DNA from: Russula earlei
Lineage: Eukaryota; Basidiomycota; Agaricomycetes; Russulales; Russulaceae
Direction: 5' to 3'
Length of the DNA stretch: 30,276 nucleotides
Assembly: GCA_025769875.1 (NCBI GenBank)
Contig: JAGFNK010000611.1
Location: 1 to 30,276 of the forward strand
Shown here: in pieces, positions 1 through 7,414 of the stretch
Position numbering within the stretch: position 1 is the first letter of the stretch
How the letters are laid out: the number at the start of each line of letters is the position of its first letter
Made by a program: the position numbers and the translations under genes
Notes under the pieces: model-generated
The model's database searches: none
The model's input: the letters and a program-made list of their open reading frames with translations, nothing else
What the model was told of the DNA's origin: nothing

Positions 1-1200
1 GTCTATCCGGGTATCGGTAGAGAGGCCTTTTATCAGGCTATCTTCCAGTGCTATCCCGGTTTTAAAATGATTGAACGATACAGCCCTTTCTCCAAACATA
101 CCGGCGCCATTGGGCGTGAAACCAAAATCGCCTATTACATCAGAGCTGCTCAGGAAGTATTTGCCGGTAGTGTCCTTCGTAAATTCCTGTTTTACGGAAA
201 AATCGCGTATCAAACCCAGGTTCATGTGCTTGTTATTGCGCATAGATAGCTGCTGTACGGCATAATGGCCATCCATGGTTACACAAAGCGTACCGGTAAA
301 CAAAAGATCGGCCGTATTGCGTGGAGTAAAATATAAGCGTATCAGGCTATCGCCATTATCGGCCAGTATGGTATCGCGTATGTAGAACTTGTAAAAAGTA
401 GGTGCCATATCGGCAATAGGACTGGTGAACTGCCGGGTAAATAGGGTTACCTGGTTATCGTAAACATCTACATCCTCATACAAACGGTTAAAGATGCTGC
501 TGATACCGCGTGAATCGATGAACTGACCATAGTCGATCTTCTTTTGGCCGGTAATGATGGCCTTTGTTTTCTCAGGATGCCGGCGGTAATAGTTATCAGA
601 AACAGTTTCTTCAATAAACACCGGTGTAAGCTCCTTACCGGGCATTTTGGTAGTATCCTTATTCTCAAAGATGAAATGATATTTCTCCAACAGTTTGTTA
701 TCGCTTACCCAATGCGGAAACCGGTCCATATACACACACAGCTTCTCGTATTTCTCATAACTCGCAGTAGGGTAAGCGTCTATTCGGTTCTCCTCTTTAT
801 GCGCTATCACCTCGCGGATAAGTTCAACCGCAGGATTATTTTTATTGGTGTACTTGCCTTTTTGTTTGGTAGAAACAGTAACATCTTCCAGCGACTGGTA
901 AATAGGTGTAAGAGAGATGTTTAAATGTACACTGGTATCCCGCGAAAGAGAACGGGTGATCTCCTTATAACCCGTCATGCGGAAATGAACAGTACTGGTG
1001 GTAGCCCTTACCCGCAAAGTATAATGGCCCTCTGCATTGGTAACCGTACCATTTTCTTTGGTAGCATAAATGCTCACATTGGCCAATGGTTTACCCGTAA
1101 GCGAATCCCTCACTGTACCCGATACATGAATACCCTGCGCAGCAACCCGGTGAACAAACAGCGTTGCCAACAGCACTATACAAAATAATAAACGTTGCAT
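1..1200 (-). CDS. DUF5686 / carboxypeptidase-regulatory-like outer-membrane protein, 3' end missing
   Basis: The minus-strand frame is open from the ATG at 1200 to the window edge, giving 400 residues with no stop, so the C-terminal part lies outside. Residues 1-21 form a signal peptide (MQRLLFCIVLLATLFVHRVAA, cut before QG). Residues about 24-110 are a CarboxypepD_reg-like beta-sandwich, recognisable from VSGTVRDSLTGKPLANVSIY followed by a GHYTLRV strand. The rest (NPAVELIREVIAHKEENR, then the YEKYEKL region) matches the start of DUF5686, a Bacteroidota family expected to continue into an outer-membrane beta-barrel. Role unknown; it is probably an envelope protein in the outer membrane facing the periplasm. 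It is divergent from the small gene at 1365. A candidate -7 element (TATATTTA on the minus strand, 1266-1273) lies 66 bp upstream. Confidence 0.85.
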   Translation of the reverse strand, partial: MQRLLFCIVLLATLFVHRVAAQGIHVSGTVRDSLTGKPLANVSIYATKENGTVTNAEGHYTLRVRATTSTVHFRMTGYKEITRSLSRDTSVHLNISLTPIYQSLEDVTVSTKQKGKYTNKNNPAVELIREVIAHKEENRIDAYPTASYEKYEKLCVYMDRFPHWVSDNKLLEKYHFIFENKDTTKMPGKELTPVFIEETVSDNYYRRHPEKTKAIITGQKKIDYGQFIDSRGISSIFNRLYEDVDVYDNQVTLFTRQFTSPIADMAPTFYKFYIRDTILADNGDSLIRLYFTPRNTADLLFTGTLCVTMDGHYAVQQLSMRNNKHMNLGLIRDFSVKQEFTKDTTGKYFLSSSDVIGDFGFTPNGAGMFGERAVSFNHFKTGIALEDSLIKGLSTDTRID

Positions 1201-1338
1201 GGGTAAAACTCTCTTCTCTATACCACGGGTTTTATATACGGCAGAGCCGTTTGGTGATGAAAAAATAAATATATGGCTATTTGCATAACAATACACAGAT
1301 TTTGTGGGCATAATAGCATGAAATAGTTTTAATCTTAA

Positions 1339-1346
1339 TAGCTTTG
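1339..1346 (+). promoter_or_regulatory. Bacteroidota -7 promoter element for the 1365 gene
   Basis: TAGCTTTG matches the consensus TAnnTTTG exactly and lies 18 bp before the ATG at 1365, so the leader would be very short. No TTTG was found at the usual 19-21 bp upstream distance, so only the -7 half is supported. Confidence 0.5.
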
Positions 1347-1364
1347 CCCACCACTTTTCCCATT

Positions 1365-1655
1365 ATGTATAGTATTGAAGACCTTTTGACCGAATACAAA
1401 GAAGCAATAGACTGGATCATTGAACGCTACGCCTCTAAATACGATATAGAGAACCCCATTAAAACACACGAAGCCGCCGATCTGTTCTTATTAAACAACA
1501 TTATGTTACTCCAAAAGGAGCTGGACGATAGTGCAGCCGCTTTTACCCACGATGGCGTAATTGACGCCATTAACAGCGAAGCGGTAATAACGGCTATCGT
1601 AAATGTAAAGCTCGATTCTGTAGAAAAACTGGTGGACAGGTTGCCCTTTAATTAG
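1365..1655 (+). CDS. small conserved-looking hypothetical protein, 96 aa
   Basis: The ATG at 1365 starts MYSIEDLLTEYKEAIDWIIE. The frame is open further upstream to a TTG at 1344, but that TTG is inside the -7 promoter box, so 1365 is preferred. The protein is acidic, soluble and predicted mostly helical, with no signal peptide or membrane segment. I do not recognise a family. It stands alone on the plus strand: it diverges from the DUF5686 gene and converges on the hydrolase ending at 1664, with only 8 bp between the stop codons. Evidence that it is real is the promoter box, helix-rich composition and tight convergent packing. Function unknown. Confidence 0.65.
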   Translation: MYSIEDLLTEYKEAIDWIIERYASKYDIENPIKTHEAADLFLLNNIMLLQKELDDSAAAFTHDGVIDAINSEAVITAIVNVKLDSVEKLVDRLPFN

Positions 1656-1663
1656 TTTTCCTT

Positions 1664-2482
1664 TTACAACCGCTTGAATACACTTTGTAAAATAGGGAGA
1701 TATTCCTTGTTTTCTGTAAAACCATTGTGCCCCTGCCCCTGGAGTACAATAAGTGTATCTATTGGTTTGCAAAGCTCCCGCAACCGGTATGCCTGGCTTA
1801 CAGGGAAGGTACTATCGTTCGCGCCATGTATAATAACAACAGGCGCTTTTGTTTTTGCAACGAATGAATAAGTACGCAATTGGTATTGTAACAGGAAAGA
1901 AGGAATAATAGCAGCAATGACTGGGTAATTGTTTTGCACTGCAGCGATGCCGCTATAATAAGGCGCCTGTAATACCAGGGCTTTGGGATGATTATTGGCT
2001 GCCAGCATGGCTGCAGAAGCAGTGCCAAAGGAGTAGCCGAAAACAACAATATGATCTTCTCCATACATGGCTTTTAAATTATTATAGGCTGCCTGTACAT
2101 CACTATACAATTGTTGCTCGGTTGGCCGTTTGCCCTGGCTTTTGCCAAAGCCGCGATAATCTAAAAAGAAAATATCATAATGTAATTGGGTATAGGTTGA
2201 GGCATAACGCGCCCATTTATCCAGTGCATGTCCGCCACCATGCAGATATAGGATCAGGCCTTTGGAAGAATCTGCTTTAAACAACAGGCCGTTGAGTACT
2301 TTGCCATCAGCTGTAGTAATGTTATGCTCTGTATAGTTGCCTTCAAAATGATAATCATGAATGGGGCGGGTATTCGTCATCAGGAAATCCTGCTGAAAAA
2401 AATAATACACCAAACAGGCAAGCAAATAGAGGAACAATAATGCAGCTCCTGCCCGCAGCAGGAGCCTTTTGGTTCTTTTCAT
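1664..2482 (-). CDS. membrane-anchored alpha/beta hydrolase (BEM46/ABHD13-like)
   Basis: 272 residues starting at the ATG at 2482. An N-terminal hydrophobic anchor (residues about 8-29) is followed by a serine-hydrolase fold. HGGG (81-84) fits the oxyanion loop, GYSFG holds the nucleophile Ser151, ANDS holds Asp223, and GQGHNG holds His252, so the catalytic triad is complete. The pattern DYRGFGKSQG at about 108-117 is usual for the BEM46/ABHD12-13 group of membrane-tethered hydrolases, whose substrates are mostly unknown (acyl esters or thioesters are likely). It probably faces the periplasm from the inner membrane. It follows the membrane-protein gene ending at 2517 by 34 bp on the same strand, which suggests co-transcription. 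Confidence 0.85.
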   Translation of the reverse strand: MKRTKRLLLRAGAALLFLYLLACLVYYFFQQDFLMTNTRPIHDYHFEGNYTEHNITTADGKVLNGLLFKADSSKGLILYLHGGGHALDKWARYASTYTQLHYDIFFLDYRGFGKSQGKRPTEQQLYSDVQAAYNNLKAMYGEDHIVVFGYSFGTASAAMLAANNHPKALVLQAPYYSGIAAVQNNYPVIAAIIPSFLLQYQLRTYSFVAKTKAPVVIIHGANDSTFPVSQAYRLRELCKPIDTLIVLQGQGHNGFTENKEYLPILQSVFKRL

Positions 2483-2516
2483 GGTTTATACAAAACTGGT
2501 TTGATTGCTAATAGCA

Positions 2517-2912
2517 TCAGGCTATCTGCTTCTTTACCATTCTGCCGGCAACGAACGAGAATAGGCCTAATACCAACCCTGAAGCAATACCTGCAATAGG
2601 GCCGGTGATCAGCATCATTACTTTAGGCAGGTAAGGCATATTTCGCATCATGGCTATTTCTGCTACATGATTCGACGCGTAGGCATCGAACAACAATATA
2701 TGTGCGCATACCACCCAAACACAATTCGCCAGGCCTAAACAAAAGCCATGCAGGAAGTACCTGGACGGGGCATTTTTGGCAATCAAATAAGCACAGAGTA
2801 AAAAGATAGCCAGCCAGCAGAATGGCTCTACACCGGAAGGGATAAAATAAACAGTGGCAATACCCATAAATAAACCAAAAAGAGAAAGCTGGATGATGAG
2901 TTTCCAATTCAT
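2517..2912 (-). CDS. small integral membrane protein, 131 aa
   Basis: I chose the ATG at 2912 (MNWKLIIQLSLFGLFMG). The frame runs upstream to 2999, but that extension would cover the likely promoter. Four hydrophobic stretches fit four transmembrane helices (about residues 4-22, 26-44, 53-73 and 97-120), and the C-terminus ends in positive residues (GRMVKKQIA). I do not recognise a named family. It probably shares a transcript with the alpha/beta hydrolase 34 bp downstream, so a shared envelope or lipid-related role is possible, but that is inference only. Confidence 0.7.
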   Translation of the reverse strand: MNWKLIIQLSLFGLFMGIATVYFIPSGVEPFCWLAIFLLCAYLIAKNAPSRYFLHGFCLGLANCVWVVCAHILLFDAYASNHVAEIAMMRNMPYLPKVMMLITGPIAGIASGLVLGLFSFVAGRMVKKQIA

Positions 2913-2971
2913 AAGTCTAAGGTTTGGTTGGAGTAATAAGTAATCTGATTTAAACACAACAGATGGGGTCG

Positions 2972-3000
2972 TAAATATATGACACTTTTTATATGTCAAT
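2972..3000 (-). promoter_or_regulatory. candidate promoter with overlapping dyad for the 2912/2482 gene pair
   Basis: On the minus strand a near-consensus -7 box, TATATTTA (2979-2972), has ATTG (3000-2997) 17 bp upstream. The spacer is framed by a 5-bp inverted repeat, TGACA (2980-2984) and TGTCA (2994-2998). The spacing is shorter than the usual 19-21 bp and the arms are short, so this is tentative. Confidence 0.3.
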
Positions 3001-3046
3001 ACCCCGGGTGTGTTATTTTTCTTTGAACAATTACTTAACTACCAGC

Positions 3047-4273
3047 TTACTGGCACTGCGATGTAAGAAAATGAATGCTTGTTTTATCCAGGTCATCATA
3101 AAAGTGATGGTCTGCATACATCTGGTCTATTTGGTCTGTTACAAATATCCGTTGTGTAGCATTAAAAGAATTATACGTTGGATATAGTGTAGGATTGGCT
3201 ACGAAAATAGGCGCCAAACTATCCGAGGTAGCTTTAATGTAGTTCTTCGCATCCAGCCAGTGATTGTTCTTTAACTCGTTAAAGAATGCTGTAGAAGTAG
3301 TAATACTGATGCTGGACAGCCTTGCAAAACGCTGCGGGTAAACCGGCGAATGATCATTGCTAAAGTACTTACTACATATGCCACGGCTGGTTAATAATTG
3401 GTTATAGGTTAATGCTGTTGCATCTCCCTGCGCACCCACTTCATCATTATTATCATACTTAGCCATACAGAACTGGAAAGGAGTGGTAGAACTATTAAAT
3501 ATTAACTGGTAACCCTGTGCACAATACGATACACCCGTTTTGAAATGATACAGGTAAGAAAGAGAAGAAGAAAAGGCGCCCCCATCACTCATACCCAGGG
3601 AGTATTGAGGAATAGCAGCATTGGTATACCCACGCTTATAAAAAGTATCCCTAAGGGCCTTGATATTGCCATAATCTACATTGCTGGTGCTATCCAGCGG
3701 GGTAGACAGCCACCGCAGCTTACCATCACTGTTAAGGTCGGTATTTAAAGAGATTTCCTCAGCTTCTGTAACCACAATCGCATAATTAGCCGCCACCAGG
3801 TCGTTCATCATCTGTATCCAGGCAAAAGTAGTCACCAGGTTATTGGCACTGCCACCGGTACCATGTAACAGGTATACAATGCCCTTATGGCCTGTGGGGA
3901 AATAATAATACACGTTCTTAAGAATGTTCACACCCTTAATTTTCTCATAGGTAAGTGAATACGGCGTAATGGCTTTTTGTGTAGCAGTTACGGTAACACT
4001 TTGGGCAGGCATAATAAATGTGTTATGCCATTCGCCACTGTTTTGCAACAGGTTGTTATATCCCGTCCATACATCAAACACGGTATTGGCGGGCAGTGCA
4101 TTACTCCATATTTGTACGGTATCGCCAACCTTATAAGTACCGCTTCCATAACCATTTACTACTGTTACAGTGGCGCTATCACCGGCAGGAGGATTGCTTT
4201 GTGAATTGGATGACTTGTTGCAGGCTGTTGCTGCAAAGATTAATGAGATAACTGCAAAAAATAAGCGTTTCAT
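3047..4273 (-). CDS. lipoprotein serine esterase with N-terminal InlB-like repeat domain
   Basis: 408 residues from the ATG at 4273. The signal peptide ends in a lipobox (FAATAC, lipidated Cys18), so the protein is a lipoprotein. Residues about 36-98 resemble one divergent InlB B-repeat / bacterial repeat unit: NGYGSGTYKVGDTVQI, a DVWTG turn, then a TFIMPAQSVTVTAT ending. From about 115 an alpha/beta hydrolase follows: LLHGTGG (135-141) as oxyanion region and SLGMSDGG with probable nucleophile Ser229. Asp and His of the triad are not certain; KYDNND (about 273-278) and the C-terminal DHHFYDD or SIHFL region are candidates. The layout recalls secreted esterases of the feruloyl-esterase or PHB-depolymerase type, but the substrate cannot be read. 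A single-gene unit with a possible -7 box TATATTTA on the minus strand (4302-4295), 22 bp before the start. Confidence 0.78.
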   Translation of the reverse strand: MKRLFFAVISLIFAATACNKSSNSQSNPPAGDSATVTVVNGYGSGTYKVGDTVQIWSNALPANTVFDVWTGYNNLLQNSGEWHNTFIMPAQSVTVTATQKAITPYSLTYEKIKGVNILKNVYYYFPTGHKGIVYLLHGTGGSANNLVTTFAWIQMMNDLVAANYAIVVTEAEEISLNTDLNSDGKLRWLSTPLDSTSNVDYGNIKALRDTFYKRGYTNAAIPQYSLGMSDGGAFSSSLSYLYHFKTGVSYCAQGYQLIFNSSTTPFQFCMAKYDNNDEVGAQGDATALTYNQLLTSRGICSKYFSNDHSPVYPQRFARLSSISITTSTAFFNELKNNHWLDAKNYIKATSDSLAPIFVANPTLYPTYNSFNATQRIFVTDQIDQMYADHHFYDDLDKTSIHFLTSQCQ

Positions 4274-4475
4274 ATAGGGATGATGGATTTGAGTTAAATA
4301 TAAACAATACTACTACTCAATAATACGATGTATGCTGCTTAATAGATTTTTAAGAAGTGTTCTTAGTGTTAAACTAGACTATTTCTGTAGTTGAAAAACG
4401 CTATAAAGAGTTGAAACGGGAAAAAACAGGGGTGAACTCAGCTAGAAGATCAACCATAGAGAAGCGTTGCCAGGG

Positions 4476-4931
4476 TTATAGATGAGCAATAGTATGCTGT
4501 TGCAGCCAGTATTGCAGGTTCATTTCAAACTTTATTTCTTTACTGCCATGAGTACCGGTTTCCTGCCAGCCATGTTTCCGGTAAAAAGCTTCCGCTTTGG
4601 TGCCCGGTGCTGTTCCCAGCCATACATGTTCTTTCCCTTGTTTAAAATACCAATCCAGCATAATATCATGCAAGCGGCTGCCAATGCCCTTGCCCTCGAA
4701 AGCAGGCAATACAAATAAAGCCCAGATATTATTGTCCTCAAGATCGGCAATAGCAAAACCAACCACCTGGTTATTAACCTCACATACCCAACCTTTGCCC
4801 CGTATCATTAAAAATACTTTGCAGTCATTGTCTGTAACCAAACCAGGATCAGATAACCTGTTTTCTGTAACAGCATTTCGTACCACTTGTATCTGTGGTA
4901 TATCATTAATATCGGCCTGCCTGAAAATCAT
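4476..4931 (-). CDS. GNAT-family N-acetyltransferase
   Basis: 151 residues from the ATG at 4931. The fold follows the GNAT order: MIFRQADINDIPQIQ opens strand 1 and helix 1, WVCEVNNQVVGFAIADL gives strands 2-3, and FVLPAFEGKGIGSRL (73-87) is motif A, whose GKGIGS (80-85) forms the acetyl-CoA pyrophosphate loop. AEAFYRKHGWQETG (113-126) is the usual motif B end. It should transfer an acetyl group from acetyl-CoA to an amine in the cytoplasm; the acceptor is unknown. It stands alone, with the start only about 35 bp from a heptamer repeat cluster beginning at 4968. Confidence 0.88.
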   Translation of the reverse strand: MIFRQADINDIPQIQVVRNAVTENRLSDPGLVTDNDCKVFLMIRGKGWVCEVNNQVVGFAIADLEDNNIWALFVLPAFEGKGIGSRLHDIMLDWYFKQGKEHVWLGTAPGTKAEAFYRKHGWQETGTHGSKEIKFEMNLQYWLQQHTIAHL

Positions 4932-4967
4932 ACAGCCAAGTTACTATAATCCTGGCTGTAATAATTG

Positions 4968-5055
4968 ATTCGTGTTCATTCGTGCTATTCGTGGCAATAT
5001 TCTTTGTGGTCATCCCTTTGCGCCTTCGCTCTCTTTGTCTCTTTGCGCGAAAACC
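4968..5055. repeat. interspersed heptamer repeat cluster R1 (ATTCGTG then CTTTGCG units)
   Basis: ATTCGTG occurs at 4968, 4978 and 4987. CTTTGTG/CTTTGCG variants follow at 5003, 5016, 5024 (CTTCGCT), 5033 and 5041. The cluster sits between the divergent starts at 4931 and 5127. It keeps a minus-strand frame open (4906-5136) whose low-complexity Arg/Lys translation is not a credible protein. Confidence 0.75.
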
Positions 5056-5059
5056 TCCG

Positions 5060-5106
5060 ATTTTAACCCAGGTTAAAATTATTCTTCCTCCGCCACACCA
5101 ATTTTG
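5060..5106 (+). promoter_or_regulatory. palindromic operator-like site plus -7 box before the 5127 hydrolase
   Basis: ATTTTAACC (5060-5068) and GGTTAAAAT (5071-5079) are perfect 9-bp arms separated by CA. Twenty bp further on, CAATTTTG (5099-5106) differs from the -7 consensus TAnnTTTG by one base and lies 20 bp before the ATG at 5127. The dyad therefore covers the -33 region, a usual place for a repressor or activator. The regulator is unknown; the Crp/Fnr protein downstream is one candidate. Confidence 0.5.
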
Positions 5107-5126
5107 CCCTATCAAAAACAAACAAA

Positions 5127-5924
5127 ATGAAAACAATCATCTTAACAATCACACTTAGCGTAATGAGTCTCTTCACCTTATTCGCTCAAACAAAAAGTAC
5201 AAAACAAACAAACACGATCGTACTGGTACATGGCGCCTGGATGGATGCTTCTGCCTGGAACAAAGTAGTTCCCATCCTAAAAGCACAGGGACATGAAGTG
5301 ATCACCGTAAACCTTCCCGGTCACGGAAAAGACAACACCCCTTATGCCAACATTCAGCTGCAAACCTATGTAGACGCTGTAAAGAACGCCATCGGATCAG
5401 GAACCAACATTACACTCGTAGGCCATAGCATGGGTGGTATCGTAATCAGTGAAGTAGCAGAACAAATACCCGCACAGATAAAAGAACTGGTATACGTAGG
5501 CGCCTTTATTCCACAAAACGGGGAAAGCCTGTTGCAATTATCAGGGGCCGACAAAGAAACCCATATCGGTAAATACCTCAGGCCCGATCAGAAAGCCGGT
5601 GCAGCATCCATAGCACCCGAAGGCATCAAAGAAGTATTTGCCGCAGATGCGCCAGAGGCTGTGGTAAACAACCTGGTAGCTACCCACAAGGCAGATGCTT
5701 TTGCACCATTGGCCACACCCGTTGTATTAACAGAGGCTAACTTCGGACAGGTAAAGAAAGCCTATGTCTATACCCTCAACGACCAGGCCATTGGTTACAC
5801 CTTACAACAAGCCATGGTAAAACATACCAACGTAAGTGCTACTTATGCACTGCCCTCCAGTCACTCACCATTCTTCTCAATGCCTGGTGTACTCGCTGCC
5901 ATCATCCTGCAGGAAGCAAAATAA
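5127..5924 (+). CDS. secreted alpha/beta hydrolase (hydroxynitrile lyase/esterase-like)
   Basis: 265 residues. A signal peptide (MKTIILTITLSVMSLFTLFA, cut before Gln21) sends it to the periplasm or outside. The mature part is a compact alpha/beta hydrolase with little or no lid: LVHGAWMDASAW (33-44) carries the oxyanion loop, GHSMGG holds nucleophile Ser101, TLNDQA holds Asp219 and SSHSPF holds His246. This motif set and length fit the subgroup that includes plant hydroxynitrile lyases, methylesterases and bacterial EstC-type esterases. Substrate unknown. It has its own promoter region and is followed by a strong hairpin at 5952, so it is likely monocistronic, upstream of the Crp/Fnr gene. 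Confidence 0.88.
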   Translation: MKTIILTITLSVMSLFTLFAQTKSTKQTNTIVLVHGAWMDASAWNKVVPILKAQGHEVITVNLPGHGKDNTPYANIQLQTYVDAVKNAIGSGTNITLVGHSMGGIVISEVAEQIPAQIKELVYVGAFIPQNGESLLQLSGADKETHIGKYLRPDQKAGAASIAPEGIKEVFAADAPEAVVNNLVATHKADAFAPLATPVVLTEANFGQVKKAYVYTLNDQAIGYTLQQAMVKHTNVSATYALPSSHSPFFSMPGVLAAIILQEAK

Positions 5925-5951
5925 AAGAACCCAATACAATCGGTCAATAAA

Positions 5952-5979
5952 GATCGCCGGCCCTAAAGGGCCGGCGATC
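5952..5979 (+). terminator. strong hairpin terminator after the 5127 hydrolase
   Basis: A perfect 12-bp GC-rich stem (GATCGCCGGCCC, 5952-5963; GGGCCGGCGATC, 5968-5979) closes on the loop TAAA. It starts 27 bp after the stop. No long T-run follows, so it may act as a 3'-end stabiliser or non-canonical terminator. Confidence 0.75.
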
Positions 5980-6036
5980 CTATGTACTCCTTACTTAAAA
6001 CGTAAAACGTAAAACTTTCTCCCTCATCTTTGCTTC

Positions 6037-6627
6037 ATGACAGAAATCGAACTGGTAAAGCAGGCGCTCAACGCCTTTGCAGGAATGGATAAAGATGCCT
6101 TTGAACTATCGGCCCCCTTTTGGGAAGTAAGGCAATACAGGAAAGGCGAATTTTATAATGAATACAAGAATGTATGCAAACACCTGGGTTTTGTAATTGA
6201 TGGTGTATTCCGCACTTACTACGTCAACGAAGAAACAGGGGAAGAAAAGAATATGTTATTCTTTACCAATAATCAGTTTGTTGCCTCCTACAAAAGCTTC
6301 TTAGACCAAACCCCCTGCAATTACTACACGGAATGTATGGTAGAGTCTACTATTATATACATCCATATCAACCATCTCTTTGATCTGTATAAACGATCCC
6401 ATGCCTGGGAACACTTTGGGCGAATGATAGCAGAAATGGCTTTTAACATAGTCATGAACCACACCGAAGACTTCCTCTTCAAATCCCCCGAACAGCGCTA
6501 CCTCGAACTGGTAAAAACGCACCCGGATATCTTTAACCGGGTTCCGTTATACCATATTGCCTCTTTCCTGGGCATCCAGGGCCCCTCCCTCAGCCGCATC
6601 CGTAAAAGGATGGCAAAAATTAAGTAA
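6037..6627 (+). CDS. Crp/Fnr-family transcriptional regulator
   Basis: 196 residues. The N-terminal part to about residue 120 is a cyclic-nucleotide-binding-type beta-roll; FWEVRQYRKGEFYNEYKNV (28-46), the GFVIDGVFRTYY strand (51-62) and the FFTNNQFVASY strand (75-85) follow its usual order. Residues about 155-196 form the winged helix-turn-helix, with ELVKTHPDIFNRVPLYHIAS leading to the recognition helix GPSLSRIRKRM. The classic cAMP-contact motif is not obvious, as in most Bacteroidota members, so the ligand is unknown. It lies in the same direction as both the secreted hydrolase before it and the TetR cassette after it, with repeat cluster R2 just downstream. It may regulate the dyad at 5060, but nothing proves this. 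Confidence 0.88.
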   Translation: MTEIELVKQALNAFAGMDKDAFELSAPFWEVRQYRKGEFYNEYKNVCKHLGFVIDGVFRTYYVNEETGEEKNMLFFTNNQFVASYKSFLDQTPCNYYTECMVESTIIYIHINHLFDLYKRSHAWEHFGRMIAEMAFNIVMNHTEDFLFKSPEQRYLELVKTHPDIFNRVPLYHIASFLGIQGPSLSRIRKRMAKIK

Positions 6628-6639
6628 ATCTTATTAACC

Positions 6640-6681
6640 ATCTGCGATTATCTGCGTGGTTTTAATCTGCATACATCTGCG
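6640..6681. repeat. interspersed heptamer repeat cluster R2 (ATCTGCG units)
   Basis: Four ATCTGCR units begin at 6640, 6650, 6665 and 6675, giving 10-15-10 nt phasing. It lies between the Crp/Fnr stop and the tetR promoter. The same 15-10 phasing recurs at 19316-19347. Confidence 0.75.
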
Positions 6682-6696
6682 GGAACAAAAAATAAA

Positions 6697-6729
6697 TTTG
6701 GAATAATTATACCAATCGGTATAATTTTG
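6697..6729 (+). promoter_or_regulatory. complete Bacteroidota promoter of tetR
   Basis: TTTG (6697-6700), a 21-bp spacer, then TAATTTTG (6722-6729), an exact TAnnTTTG box, 22 bp before the ATG at 6752. The TetR operator occupies the spacer and the start of the -7 box, which fits autorepression. Confidence 0.75.
6705..6726. promoter_or_regulatory. TetR operator 1 (tetR promoter)
   Basis: AATTATACC (6705-6713) and GGTATAATT (6718-6726) are perfect 9-bp arms around AATC. The core ATACCAATCGGTAT differs by one base from the cores at 7358 and 9512, which lie before other genes of the cassette. Confidence 0.8.
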
Positions 6730-6751
6730 TGTCGTCAAAGTAAATAACCAC

Positions 6752-7339
6752 ATGTCAAAAGCAGAGCAAACAAAAGCCTACATCATCGAAAAAACAGCGC
6801 CCCTGTTTAATAAAAAGGGGTTCGCCGGTACTTCGCTGAGCGACATGACGGAAGCCACAGGCCTCACAAAAGGCAGTATCTATGGCAACTTTGCCAATAA
6901 AGATGAAGTAGCCCTCGCAGTATTTGATTACAATCTTCAAAAAGTACAAAGCATCCTCAAACGGGAAATCGGTAAATATGAAACCGTTAAGGATCAGCTC
7001 CTCGCATACGTAACCGTATATGATAACTTTTTAAAAGAGCCTTTCCCAATAGGTGGTTGCCCCATCCTCAACACAGCCGTTGATGCAGATGATACACACC
7101 CGGGCTTGCGAAAGAAAGCAGCAGATGCTTTCCTGTCCTGGAAAAAGAGCATTATACACCTGCTGGAAAAAGGAATGAGCAATAAGGAATTCCGTAAGAG
7201 TATAGATACAGAACAAACCGCACTGGCCATCATAGCCCTCATAGAAGGAGGGATTATGATCTATAAGCTCACCGGCAAGCTAAACTACCGAAAGGCAGTG
7301 ATGCAACAGGTAGAAACCATCATTCACTCATTAACCTGA
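6752..7339 (+). CDS. TetR/AcrR-family repressor (local regulator of the SDR-thiolase-MFS-KAS cassette)
   Basis: 195 residues. The N-terminal DNA-binding domain is clear: IIEKTAPLFNKKGFAGTSL (11-29), then the helix-turn-helix with DMTEATGLTKGSIYGNFANK (31-50). The C-terminal part (about 60-195) is the helical ligand-binding and dimerisation domain; FPIGGCPILNTAVDADD is the kind of segment seen in TetR_C_16/YcdC-like groups. The ligand is unknown; acyl-CoA, lipids or hydrophobic drugs would fit the neighbours. An almost identical palindrome in its own promoter and before the SDR and MFS genes makes it the likely repressor of all three transcripts. Confidence 0.92.
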   Translation: MSKAEQTKAYIIEKTAPLFNKKGFAGTSLSDMTEATGLTKGSIYGNFANKDEVALAVFDYNLQKVQSILKREIGKYETVKDQLLAYVTVYDNFLKEPFPIGGCPILNTAVDADDTHPGLRKKAADAFLSWKKSIIHLLEKGMSNKEFRKSIDTEQTALAIIALIEGGIMIYKLTGKLNYRKAVMQQVETIIHSLT

Positions 7340-7357
7340 TTTTTTTTCTGCAATAAA

Positions 7358-7371
7358 ATACCGATCGGTAT
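7358..7371. promoter_or_regulatory. TetR operator 2 (SDR-thiolase promoter)
   Basis: ATACCGATCGGTAT is a perfect 14-bp palindrome 43 bp before the SDR start, between tetR and the SDR. It matches operator 3 in all 14 bases and operator 1 in 13. Confidence 0.82.
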
Positions 7372-7414
7372 AATGCAGATAACCTTAATACGATAACAAT
7401 AAATAACACATACA

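Noticed and set aside
544..924. 126-residue plus-strand open frame
   Set aside because: It lies antisense to the continuous DUF5686 coding frame, which has a clear signal peptide and domains.
4906..5136. 76-residue minus-strand open frame
   Set aside because: It reads through repeat cluster R1 and overlaps both neighbouring gene starts; the Arg/Lys-rich translation is a product of the repeat.
6025..6032. CATCTTTG as a -7 box for the Crp/Fnr gene
   Set aside because: One mismatch and only 4 bp before the ATG, so transcription would start inside the start codon region; no -33 partner seen.
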